A stretch of DNA of 19,045 nucleotides, from the NCBI GenBank assembly GCA_040756085.1, contig JBFMAE010000045.1, positions 1 to 19,045 of the forward strand. The letters are read 5' to 3'. The DNA is from JBFMAE01 sp040756085. Its GTDB lineage: Bacteria; Desulfobacterota; BSN033; UBA1163. Of this stretch, positions 1-6,952 are shown piece after piece. The position numbers and the translations under genes are program-made. Numbering within the stretch: the first letter of the stretch is position 1; each line of letters begins with the position of its first letter. The notes under the pieces were generated by a model. It saw only the letters and a program-made list of their open reading frames with translations. It was not told the origin of the DNA and did no database searches.

Positions 1-62
1 AGGTTAATGCCTAAAGACTCCCGAGCTGCTTTCAGGCGGAATGCCAATTCTTTATCTGCCAC
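1..62 (-). CDS. Partial HTH-type regulator, N-terminus only
   Basis: Reading the minus strand from GTG at 62-60 gives an open frame to the window edge: MADKELAFRLKAARESLGI and onward. The pattern xLAFRLKAARESLGI is the usual first helix of XRE/Cro-type helix-turn-helix repressors (compare LGxRLRxARExxGLS). The start is supported by AAAGGGGGTGAT at 79-68, one mismatch from the full anti-SD complement, five bases before GTG. Only about 20 codons are present, so domain content and target are unknown. It is divergent from the plus-strand genes that follow, which is common for an autoregulator, but that role is inference. Alternatives are a RodZ-like or toxin-antitoxin HTH protein. Confidence 0.6.
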   Translation of the reverse strand, partial: MADKELAFRLKAARESLGIN

Positions 63-82
63 AGATTATCACCCCCTTTATT

Positions 83-112
83 TTTATAAGATTATTTTAT
101 AAATATTGTCAA
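83..112 (-). promoter_or_regulatory. Sigma-70-like promoter for the divergent HTH gene
   Basis: On the minus strand a perfect TTGACA (112-107) is followed after 17-18 bases by TTATAA/TATAAA (89-83). It lies in an A+T-rich stretch just upstream of the GTG start at 62. The predicted start of transcription would fall very near the Shine-Dalgarno sequence, giving an almost leaderless message, so the exact -10 is uncertain. Confidence 0.4.
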
Positions 113-152
113 GAAAATAATTTTTTCATCTATCATCTTCCCACAGTTGCTT

Positions 153-166
153 TGCTCCCAATCGGG
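153..166. promoter_or_regulatory. Small inverted repeat CTCCC-AATC-GGGAG
   Basis: A perfect 5-bp inverted repeat with a 4-base centre lies between the divergent HTH gene and the plus-strand ORFs. It could be an operator half-site pair or a weak hairpin. At this size it may also be chance. Confidence 0.2.
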
Positions 167-210
167 AGTTTAATTAGACGAAAAAATCAGAGCAGAGGAG
201 GTAAACAGGC

Positions 211-282
211 ATGAATTCTAAGGGGGAGTGGAGAGCCGAAATATGTAAAAATTGCCATAAAGTTGTTTTTTTGGTATATTAA
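211..282 (+). CDS. Possible 23-residue CxxC peptide
   Basis: ATG at 211 begins a 23-codon frame ending TAA at 280-282. It is preceded by a strong ribosome site, GAGGAGG at 195-201, nine bases before the start. The peptide is MNSKGEWRAEICKNCHKVV plus four further residues (FLVY). It contains one C-x-x-C pair and a hydrophobic end. It could be a real microprotein, a truncated zinc-ribbon start, or a leader for the gene at 383. No family is recognised. The strong ribosome site is the main evidence. Confidence 0.3.
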   Translation: MNSKGEWRAEICKNCHKVVFLVY

Positions 283-301
283 GATAATTTCACAAATGGG
301 G

Positions 302-332
302 TGATTCAAATTTTCCTAAGATCTTTGAATCA
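302..332. repeat. Perfect 9-bp inverted repeat upstream of kinase-like gene
   Basis: TGATTCAAA (302-310) and TTTGAATCA (324-332) are exact reverse complements separated by 13 bases. The pair lies 50 bases before the GTG of the kinase-like ORF. It could be an operator or an RNA stem. No U-run follows, so it is not a standard terminator. Confidence 0.4.
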
Positions 333-382
333 AATAGGAGCCTATCTTCAACGAACTTCATAAAGATGAGCATTTCAGGGAA

Positions 383-1303
383 GTGATCGAGAATTTGAAG
401 GAAGACTTGATCGATCAAGTTGGCATTAAAACTGAAGTTTTTAGTTCAATGGAAAAAGAATTTTTTGAAACGGAAAAATTGAGTAACCCTTCTGCCTCTT
501 TTCTAAACGAGGAGGGGACGAAACCACCGGAAATCAAAGGGAAGAGCCTCCCCCATGAGCAGAGCCACCCTTTCTTATCGTCTTTTCTGGTTGAATTAGT
601 CCATTGTATTAAAAACTCCCTTGCTACCATTAAGAATTTCACTCTTCTTTCGATGGAGAAATTTAATGATGTAGAATTCAGGAAATACTCTTATCGAACG
701 ATTACTGAAGATATTAAGAAGATTGATTCGGTGCTGAACAGTCTTTTAAATTATATCAACATCAACAACCCGATTATTAAATCGAACACTTTACACCTTA
801 TATTCGAAGTAATTTTAGAGGCCAATCAGAAACAACTTCAAGATAAAAAGATTAATATCATTAAAAATTTTGAAAAGGATCTTCCTGAAATCTGCATTCA
901 TGATGAACAGATAAAATTTATTTTTGATTCCATTCTTCAATACGCCATCCTTTCTACCCCTACCCGTGGGACGATCGGGTTTTTAATAAAAACCTTGGAT
1001 GTCCCAAAAAGAACGGCAGCCCCAAAGACCTCCCTGGAAAGAAAAGATGGATCTGTTCTGATCGTAGTTGGTTTCGTGGGTGGGAAAAAGCAGGTCGAAC
1101 AAGTGGAGACATTACCGGGAATTGCAGCCATTCCAAAAGAAGAGGCAATGGATTTGATATTGGAATTAGTTAAAGAGATTGTTCAAAAAAACCGCGGAAC
1201 GATGACCATGAAAGTTGACGAAAAGAAATCGAAGACATTGATTATCTTGAGATTACCTATCGAAAGAAGAAAATCGTTTTATTACGAACCCATCACCATC
1301 TGA
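383..1303 (+). CDS. Degenerate NtrB-like histidine-kinase protein
   Basis: A 306-residue protein. Residues 70-125 resemble the HisKA dimerisation helices of NtrB-type sensor kinases. The H-box HEIKNPL reads HCIKNSL here, with His74 kept and the following acidic residue and proline lost; the stretch to LLNYI keeps the family spacing. Residues 137-190 match the start of a HATPase_c domain, but the N-box has no clear Asn. The expected DxGxG position reads VGFVGGKK, so ATP binding is doubtful. The end (LVKEIVQKNRGTM..LIILRLP) keeps the last strand pattern of the fold. No membrane segment or sensor domain is visible. The only usable start is GTG at 383, with a poor ribosome site, and the frame stays open back to a TAG at 335-337. 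Codon use looks more A+T-rich than in the neighbours. It may be a pseudokinase or scaffold, or the remnant of a longer gene. Confidence 0.6.
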   Translation: MIENLKEDLIDQVGIKTEVFSSMEKEFFETEKLSNPSASFLNEEGTKPPEIKGKSLPHEQSHPFLSSFLVELVHCIKNSLATIKNFTLLSMEKFNDVEFRKYSYRTITEDIKKIDSVLNSLLNYININNPIIKSNTLHLIFEVILEANQKQLQDKKINIIKNFEKDLPEICIHDEQIKFIFDSILQYAILSTPTRGTIGFLIKTLDVPKRTAAPKTSLERKDGSVLIVVGFVGGKKQVEQVETLPGIAAIPKEEAMDLILELVKEIVQKNRGTMTMKVDEKKSKTLIILRLPIERRKSFYYEPITI

Positions 1304-1401
1304 GAAGCCTCCGATAAGACATACCTTTCAAACTCAACACACTTATTAATCATTTCTCCACGAATACCCCCTTCATCTCTCCCAAGTTCCGATTTAGAAG
1401 G
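1304..1401. other. Gap between kinase-like gene and MITE element
   Basis: No coding frame, ribosome site or hairpin stands out here. With the MITE-like element (1402-1506), a plain A+T-rich stretch to 1559, a promoter (1560-1588) and a 7-nt array (1597-1631), this makes up the 332-base gap between genes. Confidence 0.5.
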
Positions 1402-1506
1402 TGTCATTGCGAATGAAATGAAGCAATCTCGGTCTTTTGGGCTCGCCTCGCTTCGCAGTCGAAGCGGGTGAGATTGCCACGCACCTTTCAGGTGCTCGCA
1501 ATGACA
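1402..1506. mobile_element. MITE-like palindromic element, 105 bp
   Basis: The ends are perfect 11-bp terminal inverted repeats, TGTCATTGCGA (1402-1412) and TCGCAATGACA (1496-1506). Inside, AGCAATCTC (1422-1430) is mirrored by GAGATTGCC (1470-1478). A central hairpin CGCTTCG-CAGT-CGAAGCG spans 1449-1466 and a small hairpin GCACC..GGTGC spans 1481-1495. The TGTCATTGCGA..GCAATCTC end sequence is a familiar dispersed non-coding repeat in deltaproteobacteria and some other phyla. No target duplication is obvious and there is no transposase, so any movement would be in trans. Confidence 0.75.
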
Positions 1507-1559
1507 GGTTGGGTAAGGGCTTTTCTTTTCTAAATCGGGATTTGGGTCTCTTCTATTCC

Positions 1560-1588
1560 TTGATTCTTCGAAGCAGTTTTAGTATAGT
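1560..1588 (+). promoter_or_regulatory. Sigma-70-like promoter for zinc-ribbon/recG pair
   Basis: TTGATT (1560-1565), a 17-base spacer, then TATAGT (1583-1588), followed by an A+T-rich stretch. It lies about 50 bases before the ATG at 1636 and downstream of the MITE-like element. The match is good but was found by eye. Confidence 0.45.
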
Positions 1589-1596
1589 TTTAAAAA

Positions 1597-1631
1597 TTAG
1601 GTTAGAGGTTATAGGCTGAAGGTTTAAGGCG
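1597..1631 (+). repeat. Degenerate 7-nt tandem array (word nnAGGnT)
   Basis: Five consecutive 7-base words fit the pattern nnAGGnT, for example TTAGGTT (1597-1603) and AGAGGTT (1604-1610); the last, TAAGGCG, departs at its end. The AAGG of the final word sits where the ribosome site of the 1636 gene should be, six bases before its ATG. No inverted partner arm is seen. It belongs with the other period-7 arrays in this window. Confidence 0.55.
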
Positions 1632-1635
1632 CTAA

Positions 1636-1845
1636 ATGATTAAAAGAAATAAACGTGATAAGAAAATAGAATTAGAAGAACAGGTCATCCAGAAATTTCA
1701 CCATCGCTGTCCTTATTGTGACCAACCCATCTCTTACGAAAAATTCGATTTGAAGCGAGGGGAGAATAGAATTGAATGTCCCCACTGCAAAAAGATTTAT
1801 ATTAAGGTGGTTTCCTATTCCTCTGGAGAAGGAGAGAATTTGTAG
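1636..1845 (+). CDS. Small zinc-ribbon protein preceding recG
   Basis: A 69-residue protein with two knuckles, CPYC near residues 26-29 and CPHC near residues 52-55, separated by 22 residues. This is a typical four-cysteine zinc ribbon. The N-terminus is very basic (MIKRNKRDKK), which suggests nucleic-acid contact. The TAG stop (1843-1845) abuts the ATG of recG with no gap, and GGAGAAGGAGAG near its end serves as the recG ribosome site, so the two are almost certainly translated together. Its own ribosome site is AAGG from the preceding 7-nt array. The specific function is not recognised. The link to RecG suggests a DNA-related accessory role, but that is inference. Confidence 0.8.
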   Translation: MIKRNKRDKKIELEEQVIQKFHHRCPYCDQPISYEKFDLKRGENRIECPHCKKIYIKVVSYSSGEGENL

Positions 1846-3960
1846 ATGGAGCGGTCGAGTCGCCTTTTAACCCCGGTCCAGTATGTGAAAGGAGTAGGGC
1901 CAAAACTGGCAAGACTCCTTGAGAAGAAAGGAATCCTGACCGTTGAGGATGCGCTCTATTTCCTTCCAAGATGCTATGAAGACCGCCGGAATCTGAGACC
2001 GATCTCTGAATTAAAAAGTGGAAGGGTCGAAACGGGGTTTGGTGAGATTCTGCTCTCAGGGGTCGCTTATTACCAGGGCAAGATGAAGAAAATCTTTGAG
2101 GCAGTAATGGGAGATGGAAGTGGTGTGATCACCTTGAAGTGGTTTCATGGAAACGAAAGGTATCTCAAAGACCGATTTAAGAAGGGACGCAAACTGATCT
2201 TTTCCGGAGAGGTGAGATGGTTCAATCATCAGAAAGAGATTCATCATCCCGATGTGGAGATGGTGGATGGGGGTATCGAAAAGGATTATCTCAACTTCAA
2301 ACGGATTGTTCCGATCTACTCCGAAACAGAAGGGCTTCATCAGAGGACATTGCGAAGGATAATGAAGACCATCCTGGAGGGATATGCGGACGAACTTATG
2401 AGCCCCATGCCCCAGGAGATTATAGAACGGCAGGACCTCATCGATTTTTCAGAAGCCTTTCATAGAGTCCATTTCCCACCGGAAGGGGAATCGATGGAAA
2501 GGCTTAATCTCCACAGGTCAGACGGCCATCGCCGGATCATCTTTGATGAATTTTTCTTCCTCGAACTCGGACTGGCATTGAAGAAGAGAGGGACGGCACT
2601 GGAGGCAGGGATCTCTTTCCAAACCGATGGACTTCTCGCCCAGAGACTATTGGATTTTCTCTCCTTTAAATTAACCCAAGCACAGGAGAAGGTTTGGTCT
2701 GAGATCAAGGAGGATATGAAGAAACCCCATCCCATGAACCGGCTGATTCAGGGCGATGTGGGAAGTGGAAAGACAGTAGTTGCACTTCTCGCCTGCCTCT
2801 ATGTTGTGGAATGCGGTTATCAAGCTGCCATCATGGCGCCTACGGAGGTTTTGACAGAACAACACTACCTCAATCTTCACCGATGGCTTGAACCGCTAGG
2901 GGTAAGGGTGGCGCTGCTGACAAGCAGTATCAAAGGTTCAGAGAGAGAGGATCTTTATCAACGAATCCGGAGAGGTGATGTCCAACTGGTGATCGGCACC
3001 CATGCCGTGATTCAAGAGGCGGTCGAATTTCATCGTCTGGGTCTCGCCATCATTGATGAACAACACAAATTCGGAGTGGTCCAGAGAGGGCTTTTAAAGA
3101 AGAAAGGGGGAAACCCTGATGTCCTGGTAATGACGGCGACTCCGATTCCGAGAACCCTCGCCATGACGATTTATGGGGACCTGGATATCTCTCTGATCGA
3201 CGAGATGCCACCGGGCAGGATGCCTGTGGTGACCAGAGTCTTTCCTGAATCCGCAAGGGGGAGGGTTTACCGAATCGTGGAGGAAGAGGTGAGGAAAGGC
3301 CGCCAGGCCTTCATCGTCTATCCATTGGTGGAGGAGTCTGAAAAATTGGACCTCAAAGATGCCACCCGAATGGCGGAGCACCTTCAGAAGGATATCTTCC
3401 CGGAGTTCCGGATTGGTCTGCTTCATGGCCGGATGAAGAGCGACGAGAAAGAGGCAATCATGATGGAGTTTAAGGAAGGGGGAATTCAGATCCTGGTCGC
3501 CACGACGGTGATCGAGGTTGGGATTGACATTCCCAACGCATCAGTGATGGTAGTAGAACATGCGGAGCGATTCGGTCTATCCCAACTCCATCAGTTAAGA
3601 GGAAGGATTGGCCGGGGCCGTTACCCTTCGAAATGTATCCTTCTGGCCCAATACCGCTCCTCTGGGGAGGCAAAGGTTCGGCTTCGGGCAATGGAGCGGA
3701 CGACCGATGGATTTAAGATTGCCGAGGAAGATCTGTCGCTAAGAGGCCCCGGAGAATTCTTTGGCATCAGACAATCAGGGTTGCCCGATTTCAGGGTGGC
3801 CCACATCATTCGGGATACACCGATTTTAATCGAAGCAAGGAAGGAAGCCTTTCGACTCATTCAGAAGGATCCGGAACTGGCTCATCCCTCTTATACAGCC
3901 TTGAAGGATATATTGATGAAACGATGGAGAGGAAGGCTGGAACTGGCCACCATCGGGTAA
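1846..3960 (+). CDS. recG: ATP-dependent DNA helicase RecG
   Basis: A 704-residue protein, near the usual RecG length. RecG is a cytosolic translocase that regresses stalled forks and branch-migrates Holliday junctions. The N-terminal wedge begins with YVKGVGPKLARLLEKKGI and ..YFLPRCYEDRR, followed by an OB-fold. The motor domain starts near residue 275 with Walker A GDVGSGKT (about 303-310), motif Ia APTEVLTEQHY, and the DEQH box near 404 written DEQHKFGV, where most RecG proteins have DEQHRFGV. Motif III is MTATPIPRTLAMT. The second RecA lobe carries ATTVIEVGIDIPNA and the arginine-finger motif QLRGRIGRG. The C-terminal FGIRQSGLPDFR region is the RecG-specific hook. The start is fixed by the abutting zinc-ribbon gene and its purine-rich end. 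Confidence 0.97.
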   Translation: MERSSRLLTPVQYVKGVGPKLARLLEKKGILTVEDALYFLPRCYEDRRNLRPISELKSGRVETGFGEILLSGVAYYQGKMKKIFEAVMGDGSGVITLKWFHGNERYLKDRFKKGRKLIFSGEVRWFNHQKEIHHPDVEMVDGGIEKDYLNFKRIVPIYSETEGLHQRTLRRIMKTILEGYADELMSPMPQEIIERQDLIDFSEAFHRVHFPPEGESMERLNLHRSDGHRRIIFDEFFFLELGLALKKRGTALEAGISFQTDGLLAQRLLDFLSFKLTQAQEKVWSEIKEDMKKPHPMNRLIQGDVGSGKTVVALLACLYVVECGYQAAIMAPTEVLTEQHYLNLHRWLEPLGVRVALLTSSIKGSEREDLYQRIRRGDVQLVIGTHAVIQEAVEFHRLGLAIIDEQHKFGVVQRGLLKKKGGNPDVLVMTATPIPRTLAMTIYGDLDISLIDEMPPGRMPVVTRVFPESARGRVYRIVEEEVRKGRQAFIVYPLVEESEKLDLKDATRMAEHLQKDIFPEFRIGLLHGRMKSDEKEAIMMEFKEGGIQILVATTVIEVGIDIPNASVMVVEHAERFGLSQLHQLRGRIGRGRYPSKCILLAQYRSSGEAKVRLRAMERTTDGFKIAEEDLSLRGPGEFFGIRQSGLPDFRVAHIIRDTPILIEARKEAFRLIQKDPELAHPSYTALKDILMKRWRGRLELATIG

Positions 3961-4036
3961 GATTGATTGAAAAGAGAGGGAAAGTATGTTAACCCATTAA
4001 TTAATGTCAAAGGTTAAAATTTAATGAAGCTCATTC

Positions 4037-4123
4037 TGGAATAGTGGAATATTGGAATAATGGTTAGAACGAAGATATTTTTCTGAACTCAATATTCCAA
4101 TGTTCCATCATTCCATTTTTCCA
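4037..4123. repeat. Inverted 8-nt tandem arrays (word TGGAATAN), copy 1
   Basis: The left arm has words TGGAATAG (4037-4044) and TGGAATAT (4045-4052), plus a third ending at 4060. The right arm, read on the minus strand from 4123, has four words of the same TGGAANNN pattern. TGGAATATTG (4045-4054) and CAATATTCCA (4090-4099) form a perfect 10-bp stem. The array sits just before alaC and gives that frame a spurious 19-codon N-terminal extension. It matches the copy at 5352-5459. Confidence 0.65.
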
Positions 4124-4156
4124 TTTAACATTTGGAATTGTGAGGGAGAGAGAGAC

Positions 4157-5347
4157 ATGAATACATTTCATCCTGAGGGTTCAGGATTTCATCGGATAAC
4201 GAGACTCCCCCCTTACATCTTCGGCATTGTCAACCAGTTGAAGATTGAGGCAAGGCGGAGGGGAGAGGACATCATCGACTTGGGCATGGGGAACCCGGAT
4301 CTACCAACCCCTAAACATATTGTGAATAAAATGGTTGAAGCAGTTAAAAATCCGAGGAACCACAGATACTCCGCCTCCAAGGGAATTTATAAACTTCGGG
4401 TGGCAATTAGCGACTGGTACCGCAAACGATACGATGTTGAACTTGAGCCAGAAACGGAGAGCGTGGTGACCATCGGTGCCAAGGAGGGAATCGGACATCT
4501 GGCTCTGGCGACGGTCGGCCCCGGCGATGTGGTCCTCGTTCCCGATCCGACCTATCCGATCCATGCCTATTCCGTAGTGATTGCAGGAGGGGATCTGCGC
4601 TCTGTTCCCTTGATGGGTGAGGGTGACTTCTTTCAACGGTTGCTGACGGCAACCAGGCAGACCTGGCCTCATCCCAAGATGCTGATCATCAGTTTCCCTC
4701 ATAATCCGACGACGAAGGTGGTTGACCTCAGTTTCTTTGAGGATCTCGTGGCCTTTGCGAAGGAGCATCATCTCATGATCGTCCACGATTTGGCCTATGG
4801 CGATATCGTCTTCGATGAATATCAGGCGCCCAGTCTCCTTCAGGTCAAAGGGGCAAAGGATGTGGGTGTAGAATTTTTCTCGCTCTCTAAGAGTTACAAT
4901 ATGCCCGGCTGGCGGGTGGGGTTCGCTGTAGGAAATGCCGAGATGCTGGCGGCTCTGGCCCGATTGAAGAGTTATTTCGATTATGGTATCTTTCAACCCA
5001 TTCAAATTGCAGCTATCATTGCCCTCAATGGGGATCAGGATTGCGTCCGGGAGACCGTAGAGATTTACCGGAAAAGGAGGGATACCTTGATCCACGGGTT
5101 GAGACGAGTGGGCTGGGAGATTGAGAAACCGAAAGGGACGATGTTTGTGTGGGCAGAGATTCCTAAACCCTTTAAAAAGATGGGATCGGTGGAATTTTCT
5201 AAATTGCTGCTGAGGGAAGGGTTGGTCGCTGTTTCCCCAGGGGTTGGTTTCGGTGAATATGGAGAGGGGTTTGTGAGATTTGCACTGGTGGAGAACGATG
5301 CCCGTATCAAACAGGCCGTCAAGGGGATTCAGAAGGCGCTGAAATAA
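4157..5347 (+). CDS. alaC: Alanine-type class I aminotransferase, AlaC-like
   Basis: A 396-residue PLP enzyme of fold type I. It matches the E. coli AlaC (YfdZ) pattern over nearly its whole length: FHRITRLPPYIFGIVNQLK, GEDIIDLGMGNPD, YSASKGIYKLR, VTIGAKEGIGHLALATV and VEFFSLSKSYNMPGWRVGF. Lys245 in SLSKSYNMPGWR is the PLP Schiff-base lysine, with HDLAYGDI and FVRFALVEN as cofactor and carboxylate contacts. The likely reaction is pyruvate plus glutamate to alanine plus 2-oxoglutarate; a role with aspartate or diaminopimelate substrates cannot be excluded by eye. The chosen ATG follows GAGGGAGAGAGAGAC; the longer frame from 4100 would be encoded by the repeat. It lies between two copies of an 8-nt repeat and precedes the threonine genes. 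Confidence 0.9.
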   Translation: MNTFHPEGSGFHRITRLPPYIFGIVNQLKIEARRRGEDIIDLGMGNPDLPTPKHIVNKMVEAVKNPRNHRYSASKGIYKLRVAISDWYRKRYDVELEPETESVVTIGAKEGIGHLALATVGPGDVVLVPDPTYPIHAYSVVIAGGDLRSVPLMGEGDFFQRLLTATRQTWPHPKMLIISFPHNPTTKVVDLSFFEDLVAFAKEHHLMIVHDLAYGDIVFDEYQAPSLLQVKGAKDVGVEFFSLSKSYNMPGWRVGFAVGNAEMLAALARLKSYFDYGIFQPIQIAAIIALNGDQDCVRETVEIYRKRRDTLIHGLRRVGWEIEKPKGTMFVWAEIPKPFKKMGSVEFSKLLLREGLVAVSPGVGFGEYGEGFVRFALVENDARIKQAVKGIQKALK

Positions 5348-5351
5348 AGAC

Positions 5352-5459
5352 CGGAATGTTGGAACAATGGAAGATTGGAATAATGGTTTTACATAAAAAA
5401 GTTAAAGAGTGTATTTGATTAGAGTCATTATTCCATTTTTCCAATATTCCATTATTCCA
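5352..5459. repeat. Inverted 8-nt tandem arrays (word TGGAATAN), copy 2
   Basis: The left arm has four words from 5352 to 5383, including TGGAACAA (5360-5367) and TGGAATAA (5376-5383). The right arm on the minus strand has four words from 5459 down to 5428. TGGAATAATG (5376-5385) and CATTATTCCA (5426-5435) give a perfect 10-bp stem around a 40-base loop. With the copy at 4037-4123 this brackets the alaC gene. Confidence 0.65.
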
Positions 5460-5524
5460 TGGAGATTGATATCTGCAGGAGGCGATTATCCAAATTGCAG
5501 AAAGCGTCACGCAGGAGAGATGCT

Positions 5525-6838
5525 ATGAGAGAGATTAAGGTCGGTTTGATCGGTTTTGGAACAGTAGGCTCTGGAGTCGTAAAGATTCTTCAGAAAAATT
5601 CGAAGCTGATCGAGAATCGAGTGGGTGCGAAGATCGTTTTGAAGCGGATTGCGGATATTGATATCGAAACGGATCGCGGGGTAAAGATACGATCTCGGAT
5701 CCTCACCCGAAGCGCAGAGGAGGTGATCGGCGATCCGGAGATTGATATCGTGATGGAATTGATAGGAGGCTTTGAACCGGCAAAGACTTTTATTCTAAAA
5801 GCGATAAGAAATAAGAAACATATCGTCACCGCCAACAAGGCACTTCTTGCTCTCCATGGAGATGAAATCATCAGGGAGGCACATCGCTTCGGTGTCGATG
5901 TCAACTTCGAAGCCTCGGTCGGTGGTGGCATCCCCCTGATCCGGTCGATCAAAGAGGGTCTTGTGGCCAACCGGATTCAGTCCATCTTCGGGATCCTGAA
6001 CGGAACTTCAAACTACATCCTTTCCAAAATGACTGACGAGGGAGGAAATTTCAAAGAGGTTTTAAAGGAAGCCCAGGAGAAGGGATATGCGGAGGCCGAC
6101 CCGACCTATGATATTGAGGGGATTGATGCGGCCCATAAACTTGCCATTCTGATTCGCCTCGCCTTTGGAACCCCTATCCGATTTCAAGAGATCTTTATCG
6201 GAGGAATTTCAAATATCACCCCTCTGGATATTCAATTCAGCCGAGAATTTGGATACCGGATAAAACTGCTGGCTATCGCCAAGATCGATCAGGGGAAGGT
6301 GGAAGCACGCGTTCATCCCACCATGATTCCGCAAGGACACCTGCTGTCAACGGTGGAGAGTGTATTCAATGCGATTTATATCAAAGGGGATGCCGTGGGG
6401 CCGACCCTCTTCTATGGTCAGGGAGCAGGTCAAATGCCGACCGGCAGTGCAGTGGTGAGCGATCTGGTGGATCTGGGAAGAAACCTTCTTGTTCAGGCCA
6501 CCGGGCGTCGTGTGCCGCTTCTCTCCTATCAGGAATCTGCCATTGAAAAAATTTCTCTTAAAAGGATGGAGGATGTAGTGATGCCTTTCTACATGAGATT
6601 TTCAGCACTGGACAAGCCTGGAGTGCTTTCAAAAATTTCTGGAATCTTGGGAAAGAATGACATTAGTATCGCTGCGGTCATCCAGAAGGGAAGAAAGATC
6701 AATGGTGCGGTTCCGATTGTGATGATGACTCATGAGGCTAAAGAGAGGAATGTCCATCGCGCACTTAAGGAGATCGACCGACTCGGCGTGATCCTGGGAA
6801 AGACGATCTTCATCCGCGTGGAGAATGAATTGGAATGA
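5525..6838 (+). CDS. hom: Homoserine dehydrogenase with ACT domain
   Basis: A 437-residue enzyme that reduces aspartate 4-semialdehyde to homoserine with NAD(P)H, the branch point to threonine and methionine. The Rossmann loop is GLIGFGTVGSG (8-18). The substrate domain shows TANKALL (103-108), EASVGGGIPLI (129-139) and FGILNGTSNYIL (155-166). The catalytic region is YDIEGIDAAHKLAIL, with Lys205 as the expected catalytic base. Residues 353-430 form an ACT domain (FSALDKPGVLSKISGILGKNDI), the usual site of threonine feedback inhibition. ATG 5525 follows AGGAGAG and matches family N-termini. An in-frame ATG at 5459 exists but lies on the repeat. Length is normal for the monofunctional bacterial form. 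No threonine leader peptide or attenuator was seen upstream. Confidence 0.97.
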   Translation: MREIKVGLIGFGTVGSGVVKILQKNSKLIENRVGAKIVLKRIADIDIETDRGVKIRSRILTRSAEEVIGDPEIDIVMELIGGFEPAKTFILKAIRNKKHIVTANKALLALHGDEIIREAHRFGVDVNFEASVGGGIPLIRSIKEGLVANRIQSIFGILNGTSNYILSKMTDEGGNFKEVLKEAQEKGYAEADPTYDIEGIDAAHKLAILIRLAFGTPIRFQEIFIGGISNITPLDIQFSREFGYRIKLLAIAKIDQGKVEARVHPTMIPQGHLLSTVESVFNAIYIKGDAVGPTLFYGQGAGQMPTGSAVVSDLVDLGRNLLVQATGRRVPLLSYQESAIEKISLKRMEDVVMPFYMRFSALDKPGVLSKISGILGKNDISIAAVIQKGRKINGAVPIVMMTHEAKERNVHRALKEIDRLGVILGKTIFIRVENELE

Positions 6839-6839
6839 T

Positions 6840-6940
6840 AGTTCGGAGTCATGAGTTCGTAGTTAGGAGTATTCCTACGTTTAATGTTTCCGAACTCCTG
6901 TAGTAGGGAACGGTTTCAAACCGTTCCCTACTCCGAACTT
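6840..6940. repeat. 7-nt array (word AGTnnnn) with nested palindrome
   Basis: Right after the hom stop, words AGTTCGG (6840-6846) and AGTCATG (6847-6853) begin five 7-base words of form AGTnnnn up to 6874. AGTTCGGAGT (6840-6849) pairs perfectly with ACTCCGAACT (6930-6939). Inside lies a perfect 31-base palindrome (6902-6932), two 15-base arms around one base, starting AGTAGGGAACGG. The right arm ends just before the ribosome site of thrC. The same word family appears before lptB. Confidence 0.7.
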
Positions 6941-6952
6941 TAGAGGAATAAG

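Noticed and set aside
1437..1619. 60-codon plus-strand frame downstream of the kinase-like gene
   Set aside because: It is written mostly by the MITE-like element and its flank, has no ribosome site and no family pattern.
4100..4156. Longer alaC start at ATG 4100
   Set aside because: The 19 added residues come from the octamer arm and have no family match; ATG 4157 has a purine-rich ribosome site.
4301..5095. 264-codon open frame on the minus strand inside alaC
   Set aside because: It lies wholly antisense to a strongly conserved aminotransferase, has no recognised domain, and follows the codon bias of the plus-strand gene.
4037..5459. CRISPR-like repeats around alaC
   Set aside because: Unit is only 8 bases, degenerate, without spacers, and arranged as inverted arms; no cas genes are present.
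5348..5524. Threonine/isoleucine attenuator or T-box before hom
   Set aside because: No Thr/Ile-rich leader peptide, T-box sequence or terminator was seen; the gap is taken up by the octamer array.
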